Assembly: GCA_046593355.1 (NCBI GenBank)
Contig: JBKJNY010000155.1
Location: forward strand, 62,001 to 126,000
Length of the DNA: 64,000 bases
Reading direction: 5' to 3'
From: SXOA01 sp046593355
Lineage (GTDB): Bacteria > Planctomycetota > Planctomycetia > Pirellulales > Pirellulaceae
Shown: piece by piece, positions 22,596 through 31,095 of the stretch
Position numbering within the stretch: position 1 is the stretch's first letter
How the letters are laid out: the number at the start of each line of letters is the position of its first letter
Notes under the pieces: model-generated
The model's database searches: none
What the model was told of the DNA's origin: nothing
The model's input: the letters and a program-made list of their open reading frames with translations, nothing else
Translations under genes and position numbers: made by a program

Positions 22596-24008
22596 TCACG
22601 CCATCACCTCCCTCACCACCCGCGCCTCCCCCGGCCCCGTCAGCCGTTCTTCCAATCCATTGTGAAAGAACGAGAGCGAGGTGTGGTCGAGGCCGAGGAG
22701 CTCTAGCAGCGTGGCGTGGAAGTCGCGGATGGGGACTTTGTTTTCCGCGGCGCGGAGGCCGACGGAGTCGGTCGAGCCGTGGGCGAAGCCGCCGCGGACG
22801 GCGCCGCCGGCGAGGAAGACGCTGTAGCCCCAGGGGTTGTGGTCGCGGCCTTTGCCTTGTTCGCTCATCGGCATGCGGCCGAATTCGCCTCCCCAGATGA
22901 CCAGCGTGTCGTCCCACAGGCCGCGGCGCTTCAGGTCGCGGAGCAGGCCGGCAGCGGGGAGGTCGGTGCGGCGGCAGAGCTGGGTGTGGTTGGCGAGGAC
23001 GTCGTTGTGGGCGTCCCAGCCGTTGGTATCGCCAGAGTAGACCTGCACGAAGCGGACCCCCCGCTCGATCATCCGCCGGGCTAGCAGGCACCGCTGGCCG
23101 AACTCGCGGGTCTCCTTGTCGTCCAAGCCGTAAAGCCTTTCGGTTTCGGCGCTCTCGTCGCGCAGATCGACGAGTTCTGGGGCAGCGGCTTGCATGCGGA
23201 AGGCCAGCTCATAGGCGGCGATGCGGGCGGCCAATTCGCCGTCGTCATCATCGTGGGAAGCGAGATGCTGCCGATTGAGTTGCTGGACTAAATCGAGCGT
23301 ATTCCGCTGCTGAGCCTTGGAAATTCCCGGCTGCGGCCTCAGATGCAGGATGGGGGAATCGCCGGGGCGCATCGTGACGCCTTGGAATGTCGCGGGGAGA
23401 TAGCCGCTGCCCCAGGCGGGCGGACCACCTTTCACGCCGCCGCCCGGATCGGGCAGGACGACAAAGGTAGGCAGATCGCGGTTCTCGCTGGAGAGCCCAT
23501 ACGCCACCCAGCTTCCGACGCTCGGCCGCCCCATCAGGATGCTGCCGGTATTCATCTGATAGACCGACTGCGGATGGTTCACGCTGTCGCCATGCAGGCT
23601 GCGGATCACGCACAGGTCGTCGGCACACTCGGCCAGCTTCGGCAGGAAGTCGCTGATCTCCAGGCCGCTTTCCCCGCGCTTCTGAAACGGCTTGATGGGA
23701 CCGAGCAACGGGTTCTGCGCCACTTTCCGCCGCGTCATCACCGGGCCGAAGCTCTCGGGCAGCGGTTGGCCCGCAAGCTTGATGAGGTCCGGCTTGGGAT
23801 CGAGCAGATCGACGTGGCTCGGCCCGCCGTGCATGAAGAGCCAGATGACGCGCTTGACGCGAGGGGCTGGGGACTGGGGGCTAAGGGCTGGGGAACAGGA
23901 GGCAGAGTCAGCGAGAAGGGAGGCCAACGCGAGTGCTCCCATCCCGCCGCCGGCTTGGGCGAGGAAGCTCCGCCGTGATGACGCCAGGTTATGGGGAGCC
24001 GGAGACAT
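22596..24008 (-). CDS. DUF1501 domain protein with Tat signal
   Basis: This protein of about 470 residues starts with a twin-arginine signal (SSRRSFLAQAGGGMGALALASLL). The sulfatase-like DUF1501 body follows, with VKRVIWLFMHGGPSHVDLLDPKP, SLHGDSVNHPQSVYQMNTG, GSWVAYGLSSENRDLPTFVVL, and a final GGEFGRMPMSE...GRDHNPWGYS. Tat export implies a folded, probably metal-containing protein. It is the first gene of the cluster with the TPR, DUF1549/1553 and FkbM genes. The ATG at 24008 has no Shine-Dalgarno sequence. TATAAT (24015-24020, minus) ends 6 nt upstream, so the operon mRNA is predicted to be leaderless. Confidence 0.9.
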   Translation of the reverse strand: MSPAPHNLASSRRSFLAQAGGGMGALALASLLADSASCSPALSPQSPAPRVKRVIWLFMHGGPSHVDLLDPKPDLIKLAGQPLPESFGPVMTRRKVAQNPLLGPIKPFQKRGESGLEISDFLPKLAECADDLCVIRSLHGDSVNHPQSVYQMNTGSILMGRPSVGSWVAYGLSSENRDLPTFVVLPDPGGGVKGGPPAWGSGYLPATFQGVTMRPGDSPILHLRPQPGISKAQQRNTLDLVQQLNRQHLASHDDDDGELAARIAAYELAFRMQAAAPELVDLRDESAETERLYGLDDKETREFGQRCLLARRMIERGVRFVQVYSGDTNGWDAHNDVLANHTQLCRRTDLPAAGLLRDLKRRGLWDDTLVIWGGEFGRMPMSEQGKGRDHNPWGYSVFLAGGAVRGGFAHGSTDSVGLRAAENKVPIRDFHATLLELLGLDHTSLSFFHNGLEERLTGPGEARVVREVMA

Positions 24009-24014
24009 GGCCGC

Positions 24015-24020
24015 ATTATA
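24015..24020 (-). promoter_or_regulatory. -10 box (TATAAT) for the DUF1501 operon, leaderless
   Basis: Minus-strand TATAAT followed by GCGGCC and then ATG. The 6-nt gap equals that before both LRR genes. A -35 box is not obvious. Confidence 0.6.
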
Positions 24021-24062
24021 GCCGAGGGAAATGCAGGGGGAAAATGGAGAACAGTCCAACGT

Positions 24063-24467
24063 CTAGGTGTGCCAATCCTCGAGTTTGAGACCAGAAATTC
24101 GGGAGAACTCTGCTGTATTGTGAGTAACCAGAATCAGTCCACCGACGAGGGCAATGGCAGCGATTTGCAAATCCAAGGGTCCAATCAGCTTGCCAACGGC
24201 CGCTAGAATCGCCCGCTGTTCGCCAAACGATTCCGCGGCCACGTCATCAAACGGCAAACTGACAAACGAGGCCAGCAAGTCGTCCAGCAAAGCCAGATTT
24301 GCTGCCGGGTCCGCACTTCGATAGGCGCCGTAACTGAGTTCTCCGACGGTCACTGCGGACATTGCAATATCCCGCGGCCTCAGGCTTTGAATTTTTCCCG
24401 CGATTCGGGGGTTGCGACCGCGCAGGTACTCGATCCACACATTGGTATCGAGCAGGTACGTGCTCAC
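24063..24467 (-). CDS. VapC-like PIN-domain toxin
   Basis: This 134-residue protein has the PIN-domain order of acidic residues: LLDTNVWIEYLRG (first Asp), the VTVGELSYGA segment (Glu), and DLQIAAIALVGGLILVTHNTAEF (late Asp). PIN toxins of type II systems are Mg-dependent ribonucleases that cut tRNA or rRNA. The start ATG overlaps the stop of the upstream 76-residue gene in an ATGA junction, the usual antitoxin-toxin coupling. No toxin-inactivating change is visible. Confidence 0.9.
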   Translation of the reverse strand: MSTYLLDTNVWIEYLRGRNPRIAGKIQSLRPRDIAMSAVTVGELSYGAYRSADPAANLALLDDLLASFVSLPFDDVAAESFGEQRAILAAVGKLIGPLDLQIAAIALVGGLILVTHNTAEFSRISGLKLEDWHT

Positions 24468-24694
24468 ATTGTTTCTCGTTCTGGATAATCCCCCTGGGAT
24501 GCCCGCTCAAGTTCCCCTCGCCATTGCCCCGCCGTCCGCTCAAAAAATCCTGCTGGCCAATTCTCCACGTCGCGATCCCTTTCCGGCTCAAAGCGCACGA
24601 TGATCCGGTAACGGCAGGACGACTCTTCGACGGGAATGGCGACGCGAAGCATTTTGTCGTCGTCGGCTTGCTGGACGAACTCGACCGTCTTCAT
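24464..24694 (-). CDS. Putative antitoxin partner of the PIN toxin (76 aa)
   Basis: This 76-residue acidic protein has a strand-rich N-terminal half (KMLRVAIPVEESSCRYRIIVRFEPE) and a C-terminal tail with NWPAGFFERTAGQWRGE. The tail resembles those of small proteins preceding PIN toxins in planctomycetes and cyanobacteria, where it would bind the toxin. It is not a classical AbrB, RHH or Phd antitoxin. A GAAGGAG site precedes the ATG and the stop overlaps the toxin start. A -10 box lies at 24746-24751. Assigned mainly from context. Confidence 0.75.
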   Translation of the reverse strand: MKTVEFVQQADDDKMLRVAIPVEESSCRYRIIVRFEPERDRDVENWPAGFFERTAGQWRGELERASQGDYPERETM

Positions 24695-24745
24695 ACGACA
24701 CTCCTTCTCGGATATCTTGGCGAGGGCCCTGCGGTTGACACTATT

Positions 24746-24751
24746 ATTATA
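24746..24751 (-). promoter_or_regulatory. -10 box (TATAAT) of the toxin-antitoxin operon
   Basis: TATAAT on the minus strand, about 50 nt before the antitoxin ATG at 24694, inside AT-rich DNA. TTGACA also occurs on the opposite strand at 24735-24740, so the region could be bidirectional. Confidence 0.45.
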
Positions 24752-24901
24752 CTGCGCGGCAGCATGACGTGGCGAATCACGCCGGAAGCGTGACTCTCAT
24801 CGAAGGCGGAGGCGGGATTCATAGTTCACTTCGGCTCCCTAGTAGGGTACGATGACTTGCGAGAGCCGTTTCCACCCCGCCGCACCCTGGGAGTCAGCAA
24901 C

Positions 24902-27190
24902 ATGAAGCTTGCTTGCCCGCTGCCTCAACTCGTCCTCCTGGCCGGAGCCGCTGCTTCGTGCTTCTTGGCAAGCTGCTCGGGGCCGTCCGATGTGACAGCT
25001 AAGCCCGTGGTAGACGTCCAACTGACCGCGGCAGGCGAGGAACAGCCGGCCCCGAAGCCCGACCAGGATCCTCCTCCTCTCGCGGAAAATCCCACGGCCG
25101 ACGAACCGAAAGTCGAAGAGCCGAAAGGGGATCAGCCGGCTGCCAAAGAGGATAAGAAGGACGATGGGGAAGACAAGAAGCCCATCCGCAAAGCCAACCC
25201 ATTCCGCAACCGAACCGAGTTCCCCGATTTCCCTAAGGGACTCGACTGGCTGAACTCCAAGAAGCCCCTGACCAAGCAGGATCTCAAGGGCAAAATCGTC
25301 ATCCTCGACTTCTGGACCTACTGCTGCATCAACTGCATGCACATCTTGCCGGAGCTCAAAATCCTGGAGAAGCAGTATCCCAACGAGCTGGTGGTCATCG
25401 GCGTCCACTCCGCCAAGTTCGACACGGAAAAAGACACCGACAATATCCTGAACGCGATGCGGCGGCACGAAATCGAGCACCTCGTCGTCAACGATGCCGA
25501 CCACAAGATTTGGGACAACTTGGGTGTCAGCAGTTGGCCCACGCTGATGCTGATTGACCCCGAAGGAAAGGTGCTCGGGGGGCACAGCGGCGAATTCAAA
25601 GCCGCTGACCTCGTGCCCGTGCTCGACAAGGCCATCGAGTATTACCGCGGCGAAGGGCTGCTGGATGAGAAGCCCTTCCCGGTGGACAACGTCTACAGTT
25701 CCACCTCGCCGTTGCTCTATCCCGGCAAGATCCTGGCGGACGAAGCCAGCGGCCGGCTGTTCATCAGCGACAGCAACCATAACCGCATCGTGATAGCGGG
25801 CCTGGATGGCAAGCTCATCGACGTCATCGGCTCGGGCGCAATCGGCCGTGATGACGGCAGCTTTACGACGGCGACGTTCGATCATCCCCAAGGATGCGTC
25901 CTGGACAAGGACACGCTGTACGTCGCCGACACGGAAAACCATTTGCTCCGCAAGGTGGACCTCAATGCCAAAACGGTCACCACCATCGCCGGCGTCGGCC
26001 AGCAAGCGAAGCATCCCTGGCCGGGGCTCGACGAGGCCGAAGCCGGCGGTGATCTACCCGACCGCTTCGTCGGCAAGCCGCGGCAGACGGCGCTCAACAG
26101 CCCGTGGGATCTGTGGATTCACGACCAGGATCTCTACATTGCCATGGCCGGCTCGCATCAGATTTGGAAGATGCCGTTGGACGAATCGGAGATTGGCCCC
26201 TACTCTGGAAACGGGCGCGAGGATGTCGTGGATGGCCCGCTATTGCCGACGCGCCCTTATGCGAAAGGCTTCGCTTCCTTCGCCCAGCCCAGCGGTTTGG
26301 CCTCGGATGGCGAGTGGCTCTATGTGGCCGACAGCGAAGGAAGCTCGGTCCGCGCGGTGCCGTTCGATTCCACTAAGGAAGTGGCCACCGTCGTCGGCAC
26401 CGCGGAATTGCCCTACGGACGGCTGTTTGAGTTCGGCGACGTGGATGGAGTGAAGTCCAAGGCCAAGCTGCAACATTGCATCGGGGTCGCGTACGCCAAC
26501 GGCAAGATTTATGTCGCGGACACCTACAACAACAAGATCCGCGAAGTAGACGCCAAGAGCGGCGCCGTCAAGACGTTGGCCGGCAAGGGCCGCAAGGAAA
26601 AGGGAAGCAGCGACAAGGACGGCACGTTTAACGAGCCCGCCGGCATCAGCCACGCCAAGGGAAAGCTCTATGTCGCCGATACCAACAACCACGCCATCCG
26701 CACCATCGACCTGGCTAGCGGCAAAGTCGGCACGCTCGCCATCGCCGGCCTGAAGGCCCCCTCCGCACCGAAGGTTGAGAAGAAGCCGACCTTCAAGGGT
26801 GCCGCTCAGGAGAAGGTCGAACTCGCCAAGCTCAAGCCGGAGAAGAACGCGGTCAAGCTGCATGTCTCGCTGAAGGTTCCCGACGGCTGGAAAATCAATG
26901 CCGAGGCGCCGATGTCCTACTGGCTCGATTCTCCCAGGGAAGCCGGCCCAGTGGACCGCGCCGCCTTCGGCAGAAAGAAGCTCGACAAGCCGGCCGCGGA
27001 GTTCGACGTGAGCGTGCCGGTGAAAGGGAAGGGAGAAGACGCAGTCGCGGTCGCCCTCACCTATTACTACTGCGAGAAGGGGGACGACGGCGTCTGCAAG
27101 ACCGGCTCCGTCATCTTTAGCGTGCCGCTCAGCATCACCGACGACGGCAGCGGCGAGCCGGTCAAGCTGACGCACGAGATTGTAGAGTAA
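24902..27190 (+). CDS. Thioredoxin-like/NHL-repeat lipoprotein (NHLRC2-like)
   Basis: This 762-residue protein starts with a lipobox, SCFLASC. A Lys/Glu/Pro-rich linker leads to a TlpA-like thioredoxin domain (LDFWTYCCINCMHILPELK, active-site Cys142 and Cys145), then a beta-propeller of NHL repeats with repeated LYVADT.NN.IR segments (about residues 260-620). A final beta domain contains YYYCEKGDDGVCKTGS. The order thioredoxin-NHL matches NHLRC2-type proteins. The C-terminal domain resembles DsbD N-terminal modules. It is probably an extracytoplasmic thiol-disulfide protein. ATG 24902 is preferred over the in-frame 24857. Confidence 0.85.
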   Translation: MKLACPLPQLVLLAGAAASCFLASCSGPSDVTAKPVVDVQLTAAGEEQPAPKPDQDPPPLAENPTADEPKVEEPKGDQPAAKEDKKDDGEDKKPIRKANPFRNRTEFPDFPKGLDWLNSKKPLTKQDLKGKIVILDFWTYCCINCMHILPELKILEKQYPNELVVIGVHSAKFDTEKDTDNILNAMRRHEIEHLVVNDADHKIWDNLGVSSWPTLMLIDPEGKVLGGHSGEFKAADLVPVLDKAIEYYRGEGLLDEKPFPVDNVYSSTSPLLYPGKILADEASGRLFISDSNHNRIVIAGLDGKLIDVIGSGAIGRDDGSFTTATFDHPQGCVLDKDTLYVADTENHLLRKVDLNAKTVTTIAGVGQQAKHPWPGLDEAEAGGDLPDRFVGKPRQTALNSPWDLWIHDQDLYIAMAGSHQIWKMPLDESEIGPYSGNGREDVVDGPLLPTRPYAKGFASFAQPSGLASDGEWLYVADSEGSSVRAVPFDSTKEVATVVGTAELPYGRLFEFGDVDGVKSKAKLQHCIGVAYANGKIYVADTYNNKIREVDAKSGAVKTLAGKGRKEKGSSDKDGTFNEPAGISHAKGKLYVADTNNHAIRTIDLASGKVGTLAIAGLKAPSAPKVEKKPTFKGAAQEKVELAKLKPEKNAVKLHVSLKVPDGWKINAEAPMSYWLDSPREAGPVDRAAFGRKKLDKPAAEFDVSVPVKGKGEDAVAVALTYYYCEKGDDGVCKTGSVIFSVPLSITDDGSGEPVKLTHEIVE

Positions 27191-27192
27191 GA

Positions 27193-27308
27193 GTAGGGTG
27201 CATAAGCGCAGCGCCATGCACGCGCAAGGTGGCCGGCAATCCGGCGGACGACCACTCTGTTGTCTGACTTAACGACGCGTGCATTTCGCTATCGCTCATG
27301 CACCCTAC
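27193..27308. repeat. GTAGGGTGCAT REP doublet, copy B (116 bp)
   Basis: It starts GTAGGGTGCATAAGCG (32-nt arm) and ends with the inverted 33-nt arm at ...GCACCCTAC. The two arm types are in the opposite order to copy A. The element begins 3 bp after the TAA stop of the NHL gene and precedes the MoxR gene. Confidence 0.85.
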
Positions 27309-27340
27309 AGTTGAAACACGATGAACACCTTGAGGCTTTC

Positions 27341-28315
27341 GTGGCGGACATCAACCAGACGGCGAAGAAGATTATTGCCAACGTCGAGAAGGCCATTGTC
27401 GGCAAGCGGTCGCAATTGATCCTGTCGCTGGTCGCCTGGCTCTGCGAAGGGCACATCCTGCTGGAGGACGTGCCGGGCGTGGCCAAAACAATGCTCGCCC
27501 GAGCCCTAGCCCGCAGCTTGGGCTGCACCTTCAAGCGCATCCAGTGTACGCCCGACCTGCTGCCGACGGACGTTACCGGCACTTCGGTTTTCAACCAGAA
27601 GACCACCGAGTTCGAGTTTCGCCCCGGCCCCGTCTTCGCCCACGTCCTGCTGGCGGACGAAATCAACCGCACCACTCCGCGAACCCAAGCCGCTCTCCTC
27701 GAAGCCATGGGCGAAAGCCGCGTCACGGTAGACGGCACCACGCACCAACTCGGCCCGCCGTTCCTGGTCATCGCCACGCAGAACCCGGTCGACCACGAAG
27801 GGACCTTCCCGCTCCCCGAGGCCCAGCTCGACCGCTTCCTCATGAAGTTCAGCCTCGGCTATCCCACGATGGAGGACGAGCTGAAAATGCTGGAGATGTT
27901 GCAGCACTCCCACCCCATCGACTCGCTGGAGCCAGTCGTCACCGCGGAGGAACTCGTTTCCTGCCAGCGGGCCTGCCGCGAGGTCTATGTGGACGACAAG
28001 GTCCGCCGCTACATCATGCAAATCGTCCACGACACCCGCAGCCACGAGGACGTGCATCTCGGCGGCAGCCCGCGGGCCTCCCTCGCCATGTTCCGCACGT
28101 CGCAAGCCATGGCCTCCCTTCGCGGCCGCAACTTCGTCCTGCCCGACGACGTGAAGCGGGTCGCCGGCCCCGTCCTCACCCACCGCATGATTCTCAAGCC
28201 CGAAAGCCGCCTCCGTAAAATCACCCCCGGCTCCGTCGTGGACGAAATCGTGTCGGACATCGCCGTGCCTTCCATCAGCGAAACGGGGATCCCTCAAACA
28301 CAAGCTCAGACTTGA
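27341..28315 (+). CDS. MoxR-type AAA+ ATPase
   Basis: This protein of about 324 residues has the MoxR signatures IVGKRSQLILSLVAWLCEGHILLEDVPGVAKTML (Walker A), LLADEINRTTPRTQAALLEAM (Walker B and sensor region), IATQNPVDHEGTFPLPEAQLDRFLMK, and a C-terminal lid. MoxR ATPases act as chaperones for proteins with von Willebrand-type or DUF58 domains. A DUF58 gene follows 167 bp downstream. The frame is open upstream into the REP doublet, so GTG 27341 is preferred; TTG 27311 is possible. In the Walker A motif GVAKT replaces the more usual GVGKT. Confidence 0.9.
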   Translation: MADINQTAKKIIANVEKAIVGKRSQLILSLVAWLCEGHILLEDVPGVAKTMLARALARSLGCTFKRIQCTPDLLPTDVTGTSVFNQKTTEFEFRPGPVFAHVLLADEINRTTPRTQAALLEAMGESRVTVDGTTHQLGPPFLVIATQNPVDHEGTFPLPEAQLDRFLMKFSLGYPTMEDELKMLEMLQHSHPIDSLEPVVTAEELVSCQRACREVYVDDKVRRYIMQIVHDTRSHEDVHLGGSPRASLAMFRTSQAMASLRGRNFVLPDDVKRVAGPVLTHRMILKPESRLRKITPGSVVDEIVSDIAVPSISETGIPQTQAQT

Positions 28316-28351
28316 TAACCGCCAAGGACGCGGAGATTCGCGGAGGGAAGA

Positions 28352-28419
28352 GACAGAATAATGGGGGACAGAATAATGAAGCATTTGAATTCTTATTTTC
28401 TTGCCTCCATTTTCTTGCC
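28352..28419. repeat. Palindromic repeat of GACAGAATAATG tandem units
   Basis: Two direct units, GACAGAATAATGGGG and GACAGAATAATGAAG (28352-28381), face inverted units CTTATTTTCTTGCCT and CCATTTTCTTGCC (28392-28419). The layout matches the element at 14149-14222. It lies between the MoxR and DUF58 genes. Confidence 0.6.
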
Positions 28420-28482
28420 ACCTACTTTGCCTTTCAACCGTGTCCTCCGTGTTTTCCGTGTCCCATTTCCTTTTCTCCTTAA

Positions 28483-29790
28483 ATGATCTGGTATGCCGGC
28501 GCGATTCTGATTCTCCTCTTCGCGCTCATTTTCAAACTGAGCCTGCTCGCGTACGCCATGTACGCGCTCCTCGCCGTGATGCTCGTCAGCCGCTGGCTCA
28601 CCCGTTCCTGGGCGGCCAGCCTCTCGGCGAAGCGGCAGGTGGATAAGCTCGCTGCTGAAGTGGGGGATACCATTTCCGTGGAACTGACGATTGAGAACCA
28701 CGGAAAGCTCCCCATTGCCTGGGTTCTGCTCGAGGATCTGTTGCCGCGGGAGGCCCTGATGTATGACCCGCCGCGTCTCGCCGTCACCGGCCGCCGCATC
28801 GAGCTCACCATGATGAAGCCGCAGGGCATCAAGACGATGCTCTACCAGCTCACCTGCAATCGCCGGGGCTATTACCAGATCGGGCCGCTGGTGCTGGAGA
28901 CCGGCGACCTGTTCGGCCTGCATCGCCGCTACCGCGTCGCCACCGAGCCGCAGTTCCTGATGGTCCTGCCGAAAGTGATGCCGCTGGCCGGGTACGAAGT
29001 CGTCTCCAAGCGTCCCATCGGCGAGGTCCGGATGACCTACCGGCTCTTCGAGGATCCCACCCGCATCGCCGGCGTGCGGGCCTATGAGCGGGGGGACCCG
29101 CTCAACCGCGTCAGTTGGAAAGCGACCGCCCGCACCGGCCAGCTCCACAGCAAAGTCTACGAGCCTTCGACCGTTGTCGGCGCCACCATCCTGCTCGACT
29201 TCCACAAGGCCTCGCACTCCAAAAAAGGAGAGCCGCACCGCAGCGAGCTGGCCATCACCGCGGCTGCGTCCATCGCCAATGCCGTCTATCTGATGGGGCA
29301 GCAGATTGGCCTGGTGACCAACGGGCGGGACGCCGCCGACCGCATCCGCACCGAGGGCTGGACCGGCGACGTGCGGACCCGCGCCGCCGCCAAAGCCTCC
29401 GCCGGCATGAAAGACAAGAGCGACCGCCTCGAGCCCCTCATCGTCCAAACCCGCCGCGGCCCCGAGCAGCTCATGCAGATTCTGGAAACGCTCGCCCGCG
29501 TCGAGCTGACGGACGGCCTCACGCTCCCGCAGCTCATCGTGGAAAGCACCAGCCGCATGCCGCGGGACGCTTCGGTGATCGTCATCCTCCCCAAGGCCAC
29601 GATGGAAACCGCCATCGCCCTGGGCGAGCTCCGCCGCCAGGGCTACGCCATCACCGCCGTCATCAACACCTACGCAGAAGACGACTTCGCCCACGCCAGC
29701 GGACCGCTCCTCGCCTACGGCATTCCCACCCGCCACCTCAAGGACGAAACCGCCGTGGTCGAAGTCTGCCGTCAGTACGTGCTGCGGTAG
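28483..29790 (+). CDS. DUF58 domain membrane protein
   Basis: This 435-residue protein has two N-terminal membrane helices (about residues 2-38), a beta-rich domain, and the DUF58 core at about 190-240 containing RIAGVRAYERGDPLNRVSWKATARTGQLHSKVYE. A von Willebrand-like region with VVGATILLDFHKA follows. DUF58 proteins pair with MoxR ATPases, as here, in envelope-associated assembly or maturation systems. The transglutaminase-like third member often found next is missing; the downstream 1.3 kb is non-coding. Confidence 0.9.
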   Translation: MIWYAGAILILLFALIFKLSLLAYAMYALLAVMLVSRWLTRSWAASLSAKRQVDKLAAEVGDTISVELTIENHGKLPIAWVLLEDLLPREALMYDPPRLAVTGRRIELTMMKPQGIKTMLYQLTCNRRGYYQIGPLVLETGDLFGLHRRYRVATEPQFLMVLPKVMPLAGYEVVSKRPIGEVRMTYRLFEDPTRIAGVRAYERGDPLNRVSWKATARTGQLHSKVYEPSTVVGATILLDFHKASHSKKGEPHRSELAITAAASIANAVYLMGQQIGLVTNGRDAADRIRTEGWTGDVRTRAAAKASAGMKDKSDRLEPLIVQTRRGPEQLMQILETLARVELTDGLTLPQLIVESTSRMPRDASVIVILPKATMETAIALGELRRQGYAITAVINTYAEDDFAHASGPLLAYGIPTRHLKDETAVVEVCRQYVLR

Positions 29791-29799
29791 TGGGACAGG

Positions 29800-29836
29800 G
29801 GTGGCACGCCCACGGCTTTGCGTGGGCGTGTCCTAC
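29800..29836 (-). repeat. CACGCCCACG hairpin repeat, copy 1
   Basis: CACGCCCACG and CGTGGGCGTG form a 10-bp stem, and the minus-strand unit starts GTAG (29833-29836). Two more copies of the 31-bp core lie at 54264-54294 and 63409-63439. It lies just after the DUF58 gene and may also end transcription. Confidence 0.7.
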
Positions 29837-30193
29837 ATCCCCTTAACCGCTCCAACCCATCCCCCGGCGACTCCCCGCGCGATAAGCGGCCGATAAGGGT
29901 CGGTTGATGCCGGTTTTCGCACTCCCCGTTTGATACAATTTGTATCACCAGCCAGCCCGCAAACCCTTACCCCACAGTCACTTCCGTCCAATCGCCGCTC
30001 GCAACACAGCCGGTATCAGCGACTTTCTTGATACCCCAACATCCTCGTCATTCCGGGGGATGTATCAGCGATTTGATAACCTGTTTTTCACGCACAGTTA
30101 CACAATCGCACAGCCACTTAGCGGCACATTATCTTCCCTTACGACCAAATTGTCAAAGAGCCAAAACCGACCGGCCAGCAGGCGGTCCCAAAT

Positions 30194-30213
30194 CTGAAAA
30201 CTGAAAACTGAAA
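30194..30213. repeat. Heptamer tandem repeat (CTGAAAA)
   Basis: About three CTGAAAA units inside the TGATACA element, sharing the period of seven with the other arrays. Confidence 0.6.
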
Positions 30214-30362
30214 TCCCCACCCTCGTCCTATCTGTTGAAACTTTCCCCCCCGGTTTCAACACCCCCCTCGGGGAGAAAAACGGGGTCCGTGTTGAATCTA
30301 CTCCCCCCTGTTTCAACAGCAGGGGGGAAAGCATCCCTCTAATAGTGCTTCGCTCCGCTTGT

Positions 30363-30391
30363 CTCAAATCTCAAATCCTCAAATCTCAAAT
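30363..30391. repeat. Heptamer tandem repeat (CTCAAAT)x4
   Basis: Four CTCAAAT units with one extra C after the second. The same motif, inverted, occurs inside the DUF1549/1553 gene at 20405-20425. Confidence 0.7.
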
Positions 30392-30515
30392 CCGTCTTCC
30401 TCGACAGGCACACGTTGCCTATACTGTATGTAAGTTTACGTGTCCCGGTTGGCACAGTCAAGCTCCCGCGGCCAGAATGTGGAAAATAAATCTCGCCTGG
30501 GGGATTACTGCCTTG

Positions 30516-30751
30516 GGATTGCCACCCCGAAGGGGTCACCCAGCAAAGCCCAGGGTCGCACGCTTCGTGCGCACCCTGAGAAAGCGATGATATTGGCGAA
30601 TTGAACCCCAACGGGGTTACCGAAATGGATGCGGCGCGCGAGACGTAGATAACCCCTTCGGGGTTCGTTGATGATTTGCGGTTCGTTACCCAGGGTGCGC
30701 TCGCAAAGCCTCGCGACCCTGGGCTATGTTCGGTCACCCCGTTGGGGTCCC
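30516..30751. repeat. Cluster of ACCCCNNNGGGGT and CCCAGGGTGCG hairpins
   Basis: Small palindromes such as ACCCCGAAGGGGT, ACCCCAACGGGGT, ACCCCTTCGGGGT and ACCCCGTTGGGGT alternate with two inverted CCCAGGGT...ACCCTGGG units. The outer parts (about 30529-30565 and 30712-30738) are inverted copies of each other. No coding potential is apparent. Confidence 0.6.
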
Positions 30752-30791
30752 GAGCCGTGCCAACCCGGACGATGTTGCGGGGCGCGGGATC

Positions 30792-31047
30792 CAGCCGCGG
30801 CAGCGGCGTTAGATTCCAGCCCACGGCGCGAGCCGTGGGGAGCCGTGCAATGAGGGATCGGAGCCCCGGCAGGGGCGATGGAAAGGTGGCCCGCGAGAAG
30901 GGCGGCTTGCCGCATGGACGTGCGGGCAAGATGCCCCGTCAGGCGTTCCCGCACGTTCTTTCGCCCCTGCCGGGGCTTTGGACGCACCGTTTCCGTTTAC
31001 CCACGGCTGCGCCGTGGGCTGGATTCTGGTCGCCGCTGCCGCGGCTG
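30792..31047. repeat. 256-bp nested palindrome upstream of the second LRR gene
   Basis: Outer arms at 30792-30827 and 31011-31047 share CAGCCGCGGCAGCGGCG and CCAGCCCACGGC in inverted orientation. Inner arms AGCCCCGGCAGGGGCGA (about 30862) and TCGCCCCTGCCGGGGCT (about 30960) nest inside. It ends about 36 bp before the promoter of the LRR gene. Confidence 0.7.
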
Positions 31048-31083
31048 AAATCGGCCGTTTGCGAAAGCCCCTCGCAAACCGGT

Positions 31084-31089
31084 TATAAT
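31084..31089 (+). promoter_or_regulatory. -10 box (TATAAT) for a leaderless mRNA
   Basis: TATAAT ends 6 nt before ATG 31096. The stretch from TATAAT to ATGGCC matches that before the paralogue at 22 in all but one base. Confidence 0.6.
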
Positions 31090-31095
31090 CCCACC

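Larger units (their letters stand above)
29845..30461. repeat. TGATACA-motif element, copy 1 (about 617 bp, non-coding)
   Basis: The 5' block contains CTCCCCGCGCGATAA. TGATACA or TGTATCA motifs recur, including the palindrome TGATACAATTTGTATCA at 29931-29947. A core at 30049-30161 matches 58473-58585, perfectly for the first 43 bp and about 89 percent overall. The 3' block (30430-30461) holds GTAAGTTTA, 8 bp, then GGTTGGCACAGTCAA, with the same spacing as in copy 2. Between core and 3' block lie heptamer arrays and two TGTTGAA...TTTCAACA palindromes. No gene is seen here. Confidence 0.7.

Noticed and set aside
27260..27340. N-terminal extension of the MoxR protein
   Set aside because: It translates the right arm of the REP doublet (TRAFRYRSCTL). 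MoxR homologues begin near the IIANVEKAIVGK segment.
30234..30318. Two 28-bp GTTGAA...TTTCAACA repeats 57 bp apart, looking like a short CRISPR
   Set aside because: Only two units, five mismatches between them, each a palindrome of C-runs, and no cas genes nearby. Better read as two inverted repeats.
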